In this document: piece after piece, positions 16,057-23,978 of the stretch | Numbering within the stretch: the first letter of the stretch is position 1 | How the letters are laid out: every line of letters begins with the position of its first letter | Source of the DNA: an uncultured Treponema sp. | GTDB lineage: Bacteria > Spirochaetota > Spirochaetia > Treponematales > Treponemataceae | Assembly (NCBI GenBank): GCA_900319625.1 | Contig: ONPD01000002.1 | Location: 1-64,000, forward strand | Direction of reading: 5' to 3' | Length of the DNA: 64,000 nt | Made by a program: the position numbers and the translations under genes | Notes under the pieces: generated by a model | What the model was told of the DNA's origin: nothing | The model's input: only the letters and a program-made list of their open reading frames with translations | The model's database searches: none

Positions 16057-16091
16057 ACGAAGGTATTCCCGTAAAATGGGAATACCTTCGT
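16057..16091. promoter_or_regulatory. Perfect 14-bp inverted repeat before the DUF2779 gene
   Basis: ACGAAGGTATTCCC (16057-16070) and GGGAATACCTTCGT (16078-16091), 7-base loop. No T-run follows; instead TATATT sequences resembling the island promoters follow. It may end transcription of the 499-aa gene or act as an operator. Confidence 0.5.
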
Positions 16092-16150
16092 AGTATATTC
16101 TATATTATTGGGAGTTAATAATTGAAAGAATTTGGAGTGAAAAAGTTATT
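16092..16150 (+). pseudogene. Degenerate copy of the 14167-14230 promoter and gene start
   Basis: The segment GTATATTCTATATTATTGGG, then TTGAAAGAATTTGGAGTGAA and AAAGTTATT, lines up with the promoter and first codons (ATGGAAAGAACTTGGAGTGA) of the gene at 14210. The ATG has become TTG and the frame closes soon after. It is a duplication relic that now sits in the DUF2779 gene's upstream region. Confidence 0.5.
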
Positions 16151-16177
16151 GTTATTTTCTATCCTGGAGAAACAAAA

Positions 16178-18313
16178 ATGAATACCAAATTATTCACAAA
16201 ATCAGCTTTTAAGACAGCAATGCACTGTCCAATGCAGGCATATTACATGAGAAACAAAGAATATGAAAATCAAAGTGCGGACGATGATTTTTTGAAGTCT
16301 CTTGCGGAAGGTGGTTTCCAGGTAGGGGCAATCGCAAAAATCTATGGAGAAGTTCCTGCAGAAAATGATTTGGAAGGACTTTCCGGCTATGATGAACCGC
16401 TTGAGAGAACAAAAGAACTCTTCAAGCAGGAAAAGGTGAATATCGCAGAAGCTGCATTCAAATACAAAAACTGCTTTGTGCGTGCTGACATCGTGCAGAA
16501 AGACGGAAACAAAATCACACTCATTGAAGTAAAGGCAAAAGCATGGGCAGAAGATAAATCATTCTATGCAAAAAAGAAGATAGATGGTTTGAATGTTATA
16601 GATGGAAGCATTCGTGATTATGTGTACGATGTTGCCTTTCAGAAATGGGTTATCACAAATGCTCTCAAAGAACTTTATCCAAACCAGAATTATACAGTTC
16701 ATGCGGGACTTATGCTTGCAGATAAAACAAAAGTAAACGATATTCCCCGGCTGAACAGCCTGTTCAGAATCAAGAGTGATAAAAATGGACGATCTTACGC
16801 TGAAATTATTCCAGATGCATATGAAGTTTTGAAAAGTAATCATACTCATGTCATTCGACCGTTTGATGTAGATGAAGAATGTGACCTTATTATTGCGGGA
16901 AGAACCGGCGAGCAGATGGATGTATTTGGAAAGCCGTTCGCTGATTTTGTAGAAGAGCAGTCTAATCGATATGTAAACAATGAAAAAGTTTATTGTGCAC
17001 TAGGCTCAAAATGTTTCAAATGCCCGTTCACATTGAGCGATGAAGGAAAGGCATCCGGAAAAAAGAGCGGCTATGAAGAATGCTGGCGAAAAATGGCGAA
17101 TTTTGAAGATGAAGATTTTGAAAAACCGTCGATAAAAGAACTGAATGGAAGTGGCTTGTCCGGTAAGAACTCGAAAAACAAATGGATAGAAGAAGGACGT
17201 TATTTTATAAGCGACATCACCGAAGAAATATATCCCCGCAAAGAAAGCGAGGGCAATGCACTGTCTACCAATGAACGCAAATGGATTCAGATTGACAGCG
17301 TAAATCAGAACCGTACTGAACCGTATATTTTGAAAGACGCACTGAGAGAAGAAATGCAGTCGTGGATTTATCCGCTCCACATGATTGACTTTGAGACGAC
17401 AAGTTCCGCACTTCCATACCATGCAAACATGAGACCGTATGAAAATGTTGCATTCCAGTTTTCTCATCATGTCATTTATGAAGATGGACGTATTGAACAT
17501 GCGGGACAGTTTTTGAACATAGAGCCGGGCGAATTCCCAAATTTTGCCTTTGTCCGCGAACTGAAAAAACAGCTTGAAAAAGACAACGGCTCAGTATTCC
17601 GCTATTCGAATCACGAAAATACGATTTTAAACGGCATTCATGACCGGCTGGAATATTCCAGAGAAGCGGACAAGGAAGAGTTGATGGCGTTTATCGAGAC
17701 AATCACTCATTATGGAAAGGAGGGAAATCCAGGTTTCCGCAAAGGTGAACGCGACATGATTGACTTGTGCGATGTCGTCAAAAAATACTACTGGCATCCA
17801 AGTATGAAAGGTTCAAATTCAATCAAGCAGGTTCTTCCGGCAGTCCTCAAAAGCAGCTCGTATTTACAGAAAAAATACGGTAATCCAATATACGGTTCGG
17901 AAATCAAAAGTTTGAACTACACGAGCGAAAACGCAATCGCTCTGCTTGTTAAAGACGAGAATGGTGGTGTAAAAAATCCGTACAAAGTACTTCCACATCT
18001 GAAAGACCTTGAAGAACCGATTATTCGTGAAATCGCAGAAGAAGGCCACCTGACCGAAGCTCAGCTACGCAAACAGCTTTCCGCAGATGAGGATGAGGAT
18101 GCAGGATTTGACCCGGACACACAAATCAACAATGGTGGACTTCCGCTTGTCATCTACCGCTACCTTCAGACCTTTGGTGAAAGGACTCTTTCAAGCGATG
18201 TACACAAAAAGACCATCGAACAGGCATTGCTCCGTTATTGCGAGCTTGATACGATGGCGATGGTTCTGGTGTGGGAGTATTTCGCACAGGTGTGTGGTTC
18301 CCGTTATAGATGA
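16178..18313 (+). CDS. DUF2779 protein: Cas4-like nuclease plus DEDD-type exonuclease domains
   Basis: 711 residues. The N-terminal part resembles a PD-(D/E)XK nuclease of the Cas4/RecB type: Cys17, D104 in VRADIVQ, then LIEVKAKAW with the E-x-K pair near 117-119, and a cysteine group YCALGSKCFKCPF with a further Cys in EECW about 25 residues later, as in iron-sulphur-bound nucleases. The C-terminal half carries MIDFETT near residue 402, the first motif of an RNase H-like (DnaQ) exonuclease, then NHEN and LRYCELDTMAMV motifs typical of DUF2779. Such proteins are common in accessory and defence-linked DNA. It stands alone between relics; its promoter region seems newly assembled from repeated island sequence. 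Confidence 0.8.
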   Translation: MNTKLFTKSAFKTAMHCPMQAYYMRNKEYENQSADDDFLKSLAEGGFQVGAIAKIYGEVPAENDLEGLSGYDEPLERTKELFKQEKVNIAEAAFKYKNCFVRADIVQKDGNKITLIEVKAKAWAEDKSFYAKKKIDGLNVIDGSIRDYVYDVAFQKWVITNALKELYPNQNYTVHAGLMLADKTKVNDIPRLNSLFRIKSDKNGRSYAEIIPDAYEVLKSNHTHVIRPFDVDEECDLIIAGRTGEQMDVFGKPFADFVEEQSNRYVNNEKVYCALGSKCFKCPFTLSDEGKASGKKSGYEECWRKMANFEDEDFEKPSIKELNGSGLSGKNSKNKWIEEGRYFISDITEEIYPRKESEGNALSTNERKWIQIDSVNQNRTEPYILKDALREEMQSWIYPLHMIDFETTSSALPYHANMRPYENVAFQFSHHVIYEDGRIEHAGQFLNIEPGEFPNFAFVRELKKQLEKDNGSVFRYSNHENTILNGIHDRLEYSREADKEELMAFIETITHYGKEGNPGFRKGERDMIDLCDVVKKYYWHPSMKGSNSIKQVLPAVLKSSSYLQKKYGNPIYGSEIKSLNYTSENAIALLVKDENGGVKNPYKVLPHLKDLEEPIIREIAEEGHLTEAQLRKQLSADEDEDAGFDPDTQINNGGLPLVIYRYLQTFGERTLSSDVHKKTIEQALLRYCELDTMAMVLVWEYFAQVCGSRYR

Positions 18314-18399
18314 ACCTGTTCCTAGGATGAAGAATAAAATCCAAAAAAAATTTGACATTTAAGCTGTAGCCCCTAATGTTATGTGTGTGAAACGGATGA

Positions 18400-18768
18400 G
18401 TTTTGCTGACTCCGATAAATCCTGCTGAAGTTGCACAAGGACTTCCTGTCAAATATAAAATCAACCCAGATTGCGTTCGCCTTTAAAACGAAGTGCTTTC
18501 GGCTTATAACTCAACCAAAAAACTTGGCGACTGGGGAATTGATACAAGCTTCTGGCGTGAACTGACAAAAGCTGAGGTGAGAACGCTGATTGACAGCGAC
18601 ACAATCAGAACAATCCACGGTGAGGGCGCCATTGCTTTACAAAACGTTTTTTCTCACTATATTGATTATGACATCAAAAGTGATTTTAAAACTGCAAATT
18701 TTGTCTTTAAAAACATAACTGTAAGCAAAATGGACGGCGATTTTAAAATCATCATAAAATCAAACTGA
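18400..18768 (+). pseudogene. Nonsense-interrupted gene fragment
   Basis: One frame encodes NPAEVAQGLPVKYKINPDCV then a TAA at 18484-18486, then NEVLSAYNSTKKLGDWGID through to a natural stop at 18766-18768. Coding character is continuous across the TAA, so this looks like a single point lesion, and the 5' end is missing too (in-frame stop at 18397). The piece after GTG 18493 (91 residues) could still be translated. Product unknown. It lies among other decayed genes, next to the tRNA-bounded end of the island. Confidence 0.55.
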
Positions 18769-18829
18769 TTTTTATACACAAACGGCTCTGCGTTACATAA
18801 TATAAACAGAAATTTTTGGAGGGGTTACT

Positions 18830-19638
18830 ATGACACTGACAGAAAAAGAAAAAGCAGTATTTGAAGATTATTGTAAGGAAATAGCGGAGCTTGAAAAACG
18901 GATAAGGATCGCTATGAACTGCTGCGAAAAGCGATTAAGAATACAATTGGTAAGATAGGTGTATTCGATTTTGTTTTTATAAAGGCTTTTAACCTTGATA
19001 ATAAGGCACCTTGCGATGACGATGATGATCTTCGTTTTGAATTAACACGCGCAATAATCCGTCAAACTGAGGCAAGGGCATTACGAAGGCTTAGACATCC
19101 CCGTCGTGCTTCCAATTTAAGGGATTACATAGAAAACGATCATCTTTATGTCATTGTAGAAGATACTGTTTCGGAAAATCAAAAGGCGACTCTCCAAAAT
19201 GCCTGCGAATCTTTTCCAAAGCGGATAAATCTTCAAGATGTACATCTCATTTTTCTGAACTCTCCTTCCGAGCTTGAGTTTCCATACCCAGATGATTACG
19301 GGCTTCCGGGCGGTTTTTTTAACAAAAATGTTCTTTTAATTTCCAAAAGCGAGCCATGCCTTTCCTGGTCTGAGCGCACCTGCATTATAGCTCTTCGCGA
19401 AGACGGGAAGCCTGTTCCCCGCTATATTTCAGTTCAGCCAAAGAGTTTGTTTCCGGACGAAGCGCACTGGACTCCAGATTACCATAACACGGTCTTTGCC
19501 TATCCTTCTTTCAGTAAAATAGCAAAGTTCAAGGGGGTGATAATTCTAGCTGACGATGAATATGTACCAAGGCCGGTAGATTTTGACCTTCTCGCTGGGC
19601 ATTTTGAAAAAAAATCAGGAACAACTGAGGAAAGATAA
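18830..19638 (+). pseudogene. Frameshifted hypothetical gene (about 269 codons)
   Basis: The ATG at 18830 follows GGAGG (TTTTTGGAGGGG). The first 22 codons (MTLTEKEKAVFEDYCKEIAE) run in one frame, and from about 18898 a second frame carries DRYELLRKAIKNTIGKIGVF to the stop at 19638. One A missing from the AAAAA run at 18894-18898 restores a single frame, so slippage or a one-base deletion is the likely lesion. The C-terminal part (SELEFPYPDDYGLPGGFFNK, LFPDEAHWTPDYHNTVFAYP) is intact but unrecognised. Its N-terminus is repeated at 19648. It may be a pseudogene or a phase-variable homopolymer switch. Confidence 0.6.
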
Positions 19639-19647
19639 GGAGTTACT

Positions 19648-19730
19648 ATGGCAATTACAGAAGAAGATAAAGCAGTGCTTAACGGATATTGTTTGTCTAA
19701 AGATAAAGCTGAGAGTTATTTGAGATTGCA
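19648..19730 (+). pseudogene. Truncated start of a paralogue of the 18830 gene
   Basis: AAGGAG plus ATG begins MAITEEDKAVLNGYCLSKDK, clearly similar to the start of the gene at 18830 (MTLTEKEKAVFEDYC). After about 27 codons the sequence changes to helicase-like coding in another frame, so a recombination joined two unrelated genes. Confidence 0.5.
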
Positions 19731-20403
19731 AAACGCTGGCAGGAAGAATACATCAAGTACAAGAAAGAACAGCACATCATTGACTATACCGATATGGAAG
19801 AATATCTTCTGGAGCTTATTACAAATTCAAAGTATGAGTGCGTTCAGGAAGATATACAGGCATCTTATAAATATCTCTTTGTCGATGAATTTCAGGATTG
19901 TTCTCCAACACAAATTAAAATCTTTGACCGCTTGAGCGATCTTGTTGAACAGTCTATCTGGGTAGGAGACTACAAGCAGGCAATTTATGGATTCCGCTAT
20001 TGGTGATAATGAATTTAAGGTTAGTCGAGAAATCAATCTTCTAAACTCACTTCTAAGTTTTGTTGTAAATCCTGCAGATACAATGGCCCGCGTAACTATC
20101 GCTTTCCTTACAAAAGAAGGTTATGGAGCGGCGGAAATCCTGGATAGACGTTTTGAAGATTTGTCAAATGGTAAGAAGGATTCGGATTATCTTGAAGATG
20201 TTCCGCTTGTTAAAGAGCTCATGGCGAAACGCGATGGATACAAATCTTTAAGTGTAAGCGCTCTTGTGGAAAATATTATCATTGAGCTTGATTTATACAA
20301 CATTGTAAAAAGCTGGCCGGATAGCGATAACAGCGTTAACACTTTCCATACGCTGATTAGTATTGCGAAAGTCTATGAAGACCACTGTATTCAGATGAGC
20401 CTT
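19731..20403 (+). pseudogene. Remnant of a UvrD/Rep-type superfamily 1 helicase
   Basis: Frame one encodes YLFVDEFQDCSPTQIKIFD, the Walker B (motif II) region of UvrD/Rep helicases, and WVGDYKQAIYGFR (motif III), then stops at 20004-20006. A second frame from about 20006 carries LLSFVVNPADTMARVTIAFL and ILDRRFEDLSNG, which fit a later helicase region, to about 20403. Walker A and the C-terminal motifs are missing and about 200 residues between the pieces are deleted. So this is a dead, rearranged gene. Its last bases adjoin the duplicated tRNA end. Confidence 0.75.
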
Positions 20404-20407
20404 TTTT

Positions 20408-20428
20408 CTTTGAGACTGACACGATTCG
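20408..20428. repeat. Duplicated tRNA-Arg 3' end (putative attachment site)
   Basis: TCTTTGAGACTGACACGATTCG-like sequence repeats the 3' end of the tRNA-Arg gene at about 20602-20623, in the same orientation. A copy of a tRNA 3' end at the border of a decayed island is the usual scar of tRNA-targeted integration. Confidence 0.65.
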
Positions 20429-20543
20429 CCGCGACAGTCGCAAACGTCGTGTTTGCTCCCTCTGCGGCGCCTCCGTTCGCTGACGCGTGCATCCCTGCAC
20501 GCTTTTCGCCTGTCGGCGCGCTCACTGCGTTTCGAATCGTGTA
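20429..20543. other. GC-rich, hairpin-filled insert
   Basis: Strikingly GC-rich within AT-rich surroundings. It contains nested inverted repeats: GCGAC-A-GTCGC (20431-20441), GCAAAC/GTTTGC (20440-20456) and GCGTGCA/TGCACGC (20485-20502). It starts with ACACGATTCG and ends with CGAATCGTGT, inverted copies of the tRNA T-arm. No convincing coding sequence. It resembles a structured intergenic repeat inserted at the tRNA boundary. Confidence 0.6.
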
Positions 20544-20570
20544 TTTACTTAAAGCTAATTTTTGTTAAAT

Positions 20571-20599
20571 AAAAAAAGCTCGTCACAACGACGAGCTTT
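20571..20599 (-). terminator. Terminator of the tRNA cluster
   Basis: On the minus strand AAAGCTCGTC and GACGAGCTTT pair perfectly (10 bp, 5-base loop) followed by a run of T. It lies right after the tRNA-Arg 3' end. Confidence 0.85.
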
Positions 20600-20604
20600 A
20601 TCTT

Positions 20605-20679
20605 TGAGACTGACACGATTCGAACGTGCGACCCCCACCTCCGCAGGGTGGTGCTCTAATCCAGCTGAGCTACAATCTC
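20605..20679 (-). tRNA. tRNA-Arg (anticodon GCG)
   Basis: Cloverleaf read on the minus strand: acceptor GAGATTG/CAGTCTC, D-arm GCTC..GAGC, anticodon stem CCACC/GGTGG with loop CTGCGGA (anticodon GCG), T-arm with TTCGAAT. No CCA is encoded. It is the last of three tandem tRNAs and its 3' end faces the island and is duplicated there. Confidence 0.95.
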
Positions 20680-20710
20680 ATACAAATCTTGTGCAGTAGA
20701 ACTGCTTTCT

Positions 20711-20795
20711 CGGAAGCGACAGGAGTTGAACCTGCCCACCCCTTACGGAAGTGACGGATTAGCAATCCGTTGTATTACCGCTCTACCACGCTTCC
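20711..20795 (-). tRNA. tRNA-Ser (anticodon GCT)
   Basis: Long-variable-arm tRNA on the minus strand: acceptor GGAAGCG, anticodon stem ACGGA/TCCGT with loop TTGCTAA (anticodon GCT), variable arm CACTTCCGTAAGGGGTG, T-arm with TTCAACT. Middle gene of the Ser-Ser-Arg tandem. Confidence 0.93.
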
Positions 20796-20826
20796 AGTTG
20801 TAAACCGGAATGTTATCCAGTTTTAT

Positions 20827-20912
20827 CGGAGCGAGAGGGATTCGAACCCCCGGTAACTTGCGCTACAACGGTTTTCAAGACCGCCCCAGTACGACCGCTT
20901 TGGTATCGCTCC
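20827..20912 (-). tRNA. tRNA-Ser (anticodon TGA)
   Basis: Acceptor GGAGCGA/TCGCTCC, anticodon loop CTTGAAA (anticodon TGA), long variable arm, T-loop TTCGAAT. First gene of the three-tRNA transcript on the minus strand. Confidence 0.93.
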
Positions 20913-21015
20913 AATAGGTGAGTAATAATTTATATTTAAATCCAAATTATGTCAATAGATAAAAGCAGAGAATTTATTTTTTTTAATAAAATTTTTATAA
21001 ACAAAGGAATTTCGT

Positions 21016-21044
21016 TTGACTATAATATAGAATGATTTTAAACT
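21016..21044 (+). promoter_or_regulatory. Promoter of the DUF308 gene
   Basis: TTGACT (21016-21021), 17-bp spacer, TAAACT (21039-21044). The start ATG at 21070 has AGGGGG in front. Confidence 0.6.
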
Positions 21045-21069
21045 AGAAGAAAACGTTAGGGGGCTTATT

Positions 21070-21678
21070 ATGAAAAATTTTAACTGGGTATTTTTTGCCG
21101 GCATGGCGCTGCTGGGACTGCTGGTCCTTGTTTTTCCAAAATTTTGGATTAATCTTGTTGTTTTTGTAATCGGGCTTGGTTCTATTGCATACGGAATCTA
21201 TAACCTTGTTTATACCCGCCGTATTTTTCAGGATTCTATGTATGAAACAACGATTCTTGTAAAATCAATTTTCAGTATTGTAGTTGGTATTATTTCTGTT
21301 TTCCTTCCATTATTTGTTGCTGATATTATGATCAGAAGTATGATTTATGTTCTGATTGTTTACCTTCTGCTTGCGGCAATCATCGGATTTTATTCAGTTA
21401 CTCTTCTTAAAAATACGGAAATTGACAGAAAACAGTATATTCTTGAGAATCTCTGCCTTGTTTTTGTTGCTGTGCTTCTCATCCTTGTGTCACCTGAAAA
21501 GCTTGGAATCTTTATTGTCCGCGTAATCGGCTTTGCGGCTCTTGTTTTCGGGCTTTTTATGTTGTCTGTTCAGTTTCTCTTCAATAAAAATGTTATTGAT
21601 GCAGAGGTTGTTGCTGTAGAAGAATCAGAGGCTTCTGATACTGCTGATTCATCAGAGCCAACCGGCGACGGTGAATAA
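21070..21678 (+). CDS. DUF308/HdeD-like membrane protein
   Basis: 202 residues with about six predicted membrane helices (WVFFAGMALLGLLVLVF at the start, two in the middle, and FIVRVIGFAALVFGLFML near residue 160) and a short acidic, Ser/Asp-rich tail (EESEASDTADSSEPTGD) facing the cytoplasm or periplasm. The paired-helix spacing and GLGSIAYGIYNL segment fit DUF308/HdeD, linked in enterics to acid resistance but of unknown role in spirochaetes. It stands alone: promoter upstream at 21016 and terminator at 21730. Confidence 0.8.
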   Translation: MKNFNWVFFAGMALLGLLVLVFPKFWINLVVFVIGLGSIAYGIYNLVYTRRIFQDSMYETTILVKSIFSIVVGIISVFLPLFVADIMIRSMIYVLIVYLLLAAIIGFYSVTLLKNTEIDRKQYILENLCLVFVAVLLILVSPEKLGIFIVRVIGFAALVFGLFMLSVQFLFNKNVIDAEVVAVEESEASDTADSSEPTGDGE

Positions 21679-21729
21679 AGGACCAACAGGCTTTTGTAGC
21701 GACATTTTTTTAGCTTTATGCTATTATCT

Positions 21730-21765
21730 AAAGGCATCGTTTTGGCGGTGCCTTTTATTTTTTTC
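21730..21765 (+). terminator. Terminator after the DUF308 gene
   Basis: AAAGGCATCG/CGGTGCCTTT stem (21730-21755, one mismatch) followed by a T-rich run. Confidence 0.75.
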
Positions 21766-21791
21766 TTTTGATTTTTTAAGTGAGGTTTTAC

Positions 21792-22628
21792 ATGGCACAT
21801 TGCGTTGTTCCAGAGGCTGAGGCAATTCTGGATAAAGAATATCCTGTTTTAGATAAAGGTTTTGTTCGCCTTGTTGATTATTTTGGCGGAGATCAGAGAA
21901 TTGTTCAGTCTGCCCGCGTTTCTTATGGTGAGGGAACAAAAACTGTAAGTCAGGACGGCGCCTTAATCGACTATCTTTTGCGCCATCAGCACACCTCTCC
22001 TTTTGAACAGGTTGTAATGACTTTCCACCTGAAAATGCCGATTTTCGTTGCCCGCCAGTGGGTTCGTCACCGCATGGGACGTATGAACGAGGTTTCAGGC
22101 CGTTACTCAATCATGAAGGATGAATTCTATCTTCCTGCCGAAGACAAGGTTCAGCCTCAGAGTACAAATAACAAGCAGGGCCGCGCTGACGAAGCTTTTG
22201 AAAAGGACAAGGCTGATAAAATTATTGCAGCCCTCGAAGCTGGTCAGAAGGCTGCTTACGAAAATTATTCTGAACTCCTGGACGAAGGTCTTGCCCGCGA
22301 GGTTGCCCGAATCAACCTTCCATTGTCACTCTACACAGAATTCTATTGGGAAATGGACCTTCACAATCTTTTCCACTTCCTTAAACTCCGCCTGGACAGT
22401 CATGCTCAGTACGAAATCCGAGTTTACGCAGAAGTAATTCTTGAAATGTGCAAAAAAGTCTGCCCTATGGCAACTTCATCTTTCATCAATCATATGAACG
22501 AAGGTGTAAATTTCAGCGGTGAAGAAATGGAAGCCTTGCGCGCTGTCCTTGATGGAAAGCCAAATCCTCTTGAAGGCAAAAAGCTTGACCGCTTCAACGA
22601 AAAAATCCGCACAGGAGTTCAGCTCTAA
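21792..22628 (+). CDS. thyX: FAD-dependent thymidylate synthase ThyX
   Basis: 278 residues from the ATG at 21792; a GTG at 21780 would add four residues but overlaps the likely ribosome site GTGAGG. The protein carries the ThyX signature RHRMGRMNEVS (RHR, seven residues, S) and the active-site serine region GRYS, plus folate/FAD-binding segments such as HQHTSPFEQVVMTFHLKMP. ThyX makes dTMP from dUMP with FAD and methylene-tetrahydrofolate, replacing ThyA. Followed 3 bp later by a lipoprotein gene, so likely co-transcribed. Full length. Confidence 0.95.
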   Translation: MAHCVVPEAEAILDKEYPVLDKGFVRLVDYFGGDQRIVQSARVSYGEGTKTVSQDGALIDYLLRHQHTSPFEQVVMTFHLKMPIFVARQWVRHRMGRMNEVSGRYSIMKDEFYLPAEDKVQPQSTNNKQGRADEAFEKDKADKIIAALEAGQKAAYENYSELLDEGLAREVARINLPLSLYTEFYWEMDLHNLFHFLKLRLDSHAQYEIRVYAEVILEMCKKVCPMATSSFINHMNEGVNFSGEEMEALRAVLDGKPNPLEGKKLDRFNEKIRTGVQL

Positions 22629-22631
22629 AAA

Positions 22632-23957
22632 ATGAAACGTTTTTTACCATTAATTAGTCTGATTTTTATTCTGATTTTCTCTGCAATCACCACTTCCTGT
22701 AAAGATAAAATTATGGGCTGGTCGGTAGTTCTCTGGAATATGCCGGAGGATTCCCTGCAGAGTGGTGATATTGTTCCGGTTTACATTAAATCAAATATTT
22801 CACACGTTTATGTAATCGGGCTGGAAAATGGTAAAAAAATTGAAGTTCCTTTGTGGCAGCTTACAGAGCCTCTTTCAAAAAAGAAAAATCTTGCCCAGAA
22901 GGCCCGCTATGAAGCAAATGCCCACACCTATGCTTCGGTAAAGCTTGATGGACTTCCCTGCCGCGCCGAGCCTGTAAATACTGCAAAACAGGTTTACCGC
23001 CTCCGCAAGGGTGAAGTTATCAAAATCCTTTATAAGGGAAAAGGACAGGCTGTTATGGCCGGAAAAAATGCCCTTGAAGGTGACTGGTACAGAATTCTTA
23101 CAAAAGACGGAACTCAGGGCTGGTGTTTTTCTTACAATCTTAATCTTTATGAAGTTGATGCCGCCGGAAATCAGATTGGCGGAGAAGTGATTGCTGAAGA
23201 AGAAGGCGAGGATGAGCTTTTCACTGCTATTGCATCACGAGTATGGTATCCTGATTATTTTGACACGATGATTAAGTCAAATAACATTGATTTGACCCGT
23301 ATTCATCCGTCTTTCAATTTTAATATCGACCTTGAAAACAAAAAGGTTTCCCTCAATACAAAGGATATTCACGAAATCTGGGAATACAAGGGTTATGAGA
23401 AAAAGGATGACAGGGAATTTGACCTTACGGATATTCCTGTGGTTATTATTTCCCGCCGTTCTGATTTCATTGTCCTCCGTTATACTGATGAAAGCGGAAA
23501 GCCTCAGGAACTGGATTTTATTACAATTGATGTTGATTTGAATGAGATTCTGGAAAATGAAAGAAACCGCAGAAGCTCGGCTTATCTTCAGATTTGGTCG
23601 CGTGGTCCTGTTTACACAAGTACTAACTACGGAAAGCTTGTTTTCGATGAGGACGGCTCTTTCCAGTGGACTAATTACCGCCTGCTTGTGCCTTCTGTAA
23701 TCAAAGCCACTGCAAAAAATGCGGGAACAGCCCAGGTAAAATACACAATTTCTAAGGCTCTGGCTCAGTCTTATGATGGAGTTGTTACTTTCAAATTTAA
23801 CGGAATGAGCGAAGAGGTTAACTTCCTCTACCGTCTGGAAGATGATGGTCTCCGCCTTGAAGATGCAAGCGGCGCAAGAATGGATGGAAATCAGCTTAAA
23901 GAGAGAAGTTCTAGTCCGATTATTGTTTACTTTAAGCGCCATTCTTCTGCGAACTAG
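22632..23957 (+). CDS. SH3-domain lipoprotein
   Basis: 441 residues. The N-terminus MKRFLPLISLIFILIFSAIT followed by TSC is a lipoprotein signal with the lipid cysteine at residue 23. A bacterial SH3-like segment lies about residues 95-175 (ASVKLDGLPCRAEPVNTAKQ, VYRLRKGEVIKILYKGKG, WYRILTKDGTQGWCFSY). The C-terminal 250 residues are unassigned beta-rich sequence. Bacterial SH3 domains bind peptidoglycan or other ligands, so a periplasmic or outer-membrane cell-wall role is likely. It is 3 bp after thyX and 21 bp before an ABC-F gene. Confidence 0.85.
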   Translation: MKRFLPLISLIFILIFSAITTSCKDKIMGWSVVLWNMPEDSLQSGDIVPVYIKSNISHVYVIGLENGKKIEVPLWQLTEPLSKKKNLAQKARYEANAHTYASVKLDGLPCRAEPVNTAKQVYRLRKGEVIKILYKGKGQAVMAGKNALEGDWYRILTKDGTQGWCFSYNLNLYEVDAAGNQIGGEVIAEEEGEDELFTAIASRVWYPDYFDTMIKSNNIDLTRIHPSFNFNIDLENKKVSLNTKDIHEIWEYKGYEKKDDREFDLTDIPVVIISRRSDFIVLRYTDESGKPQELDFITIDVDLNEILENERNRRSSAYLQIWSRGPVYTSTNYGKLVFDEDGSFQWTNYRLLVPSVIKATAKNAGTAQVKYTISKALAQSYDGVVTFKFNGMSEEVNFLYRLEDDGLRLEDASGARMDGNQLKERSSSPIIVYFKRHSSAN

Positions 23958-23978
23958 GCAAAATTTTTAGGAATATCT

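Noticed and set aside
23277..23942. 221-residue minus-strand frame
   Set aside because: Antisense to the SH3 lipoprotein gene; no ribosome site or recognisable motif.
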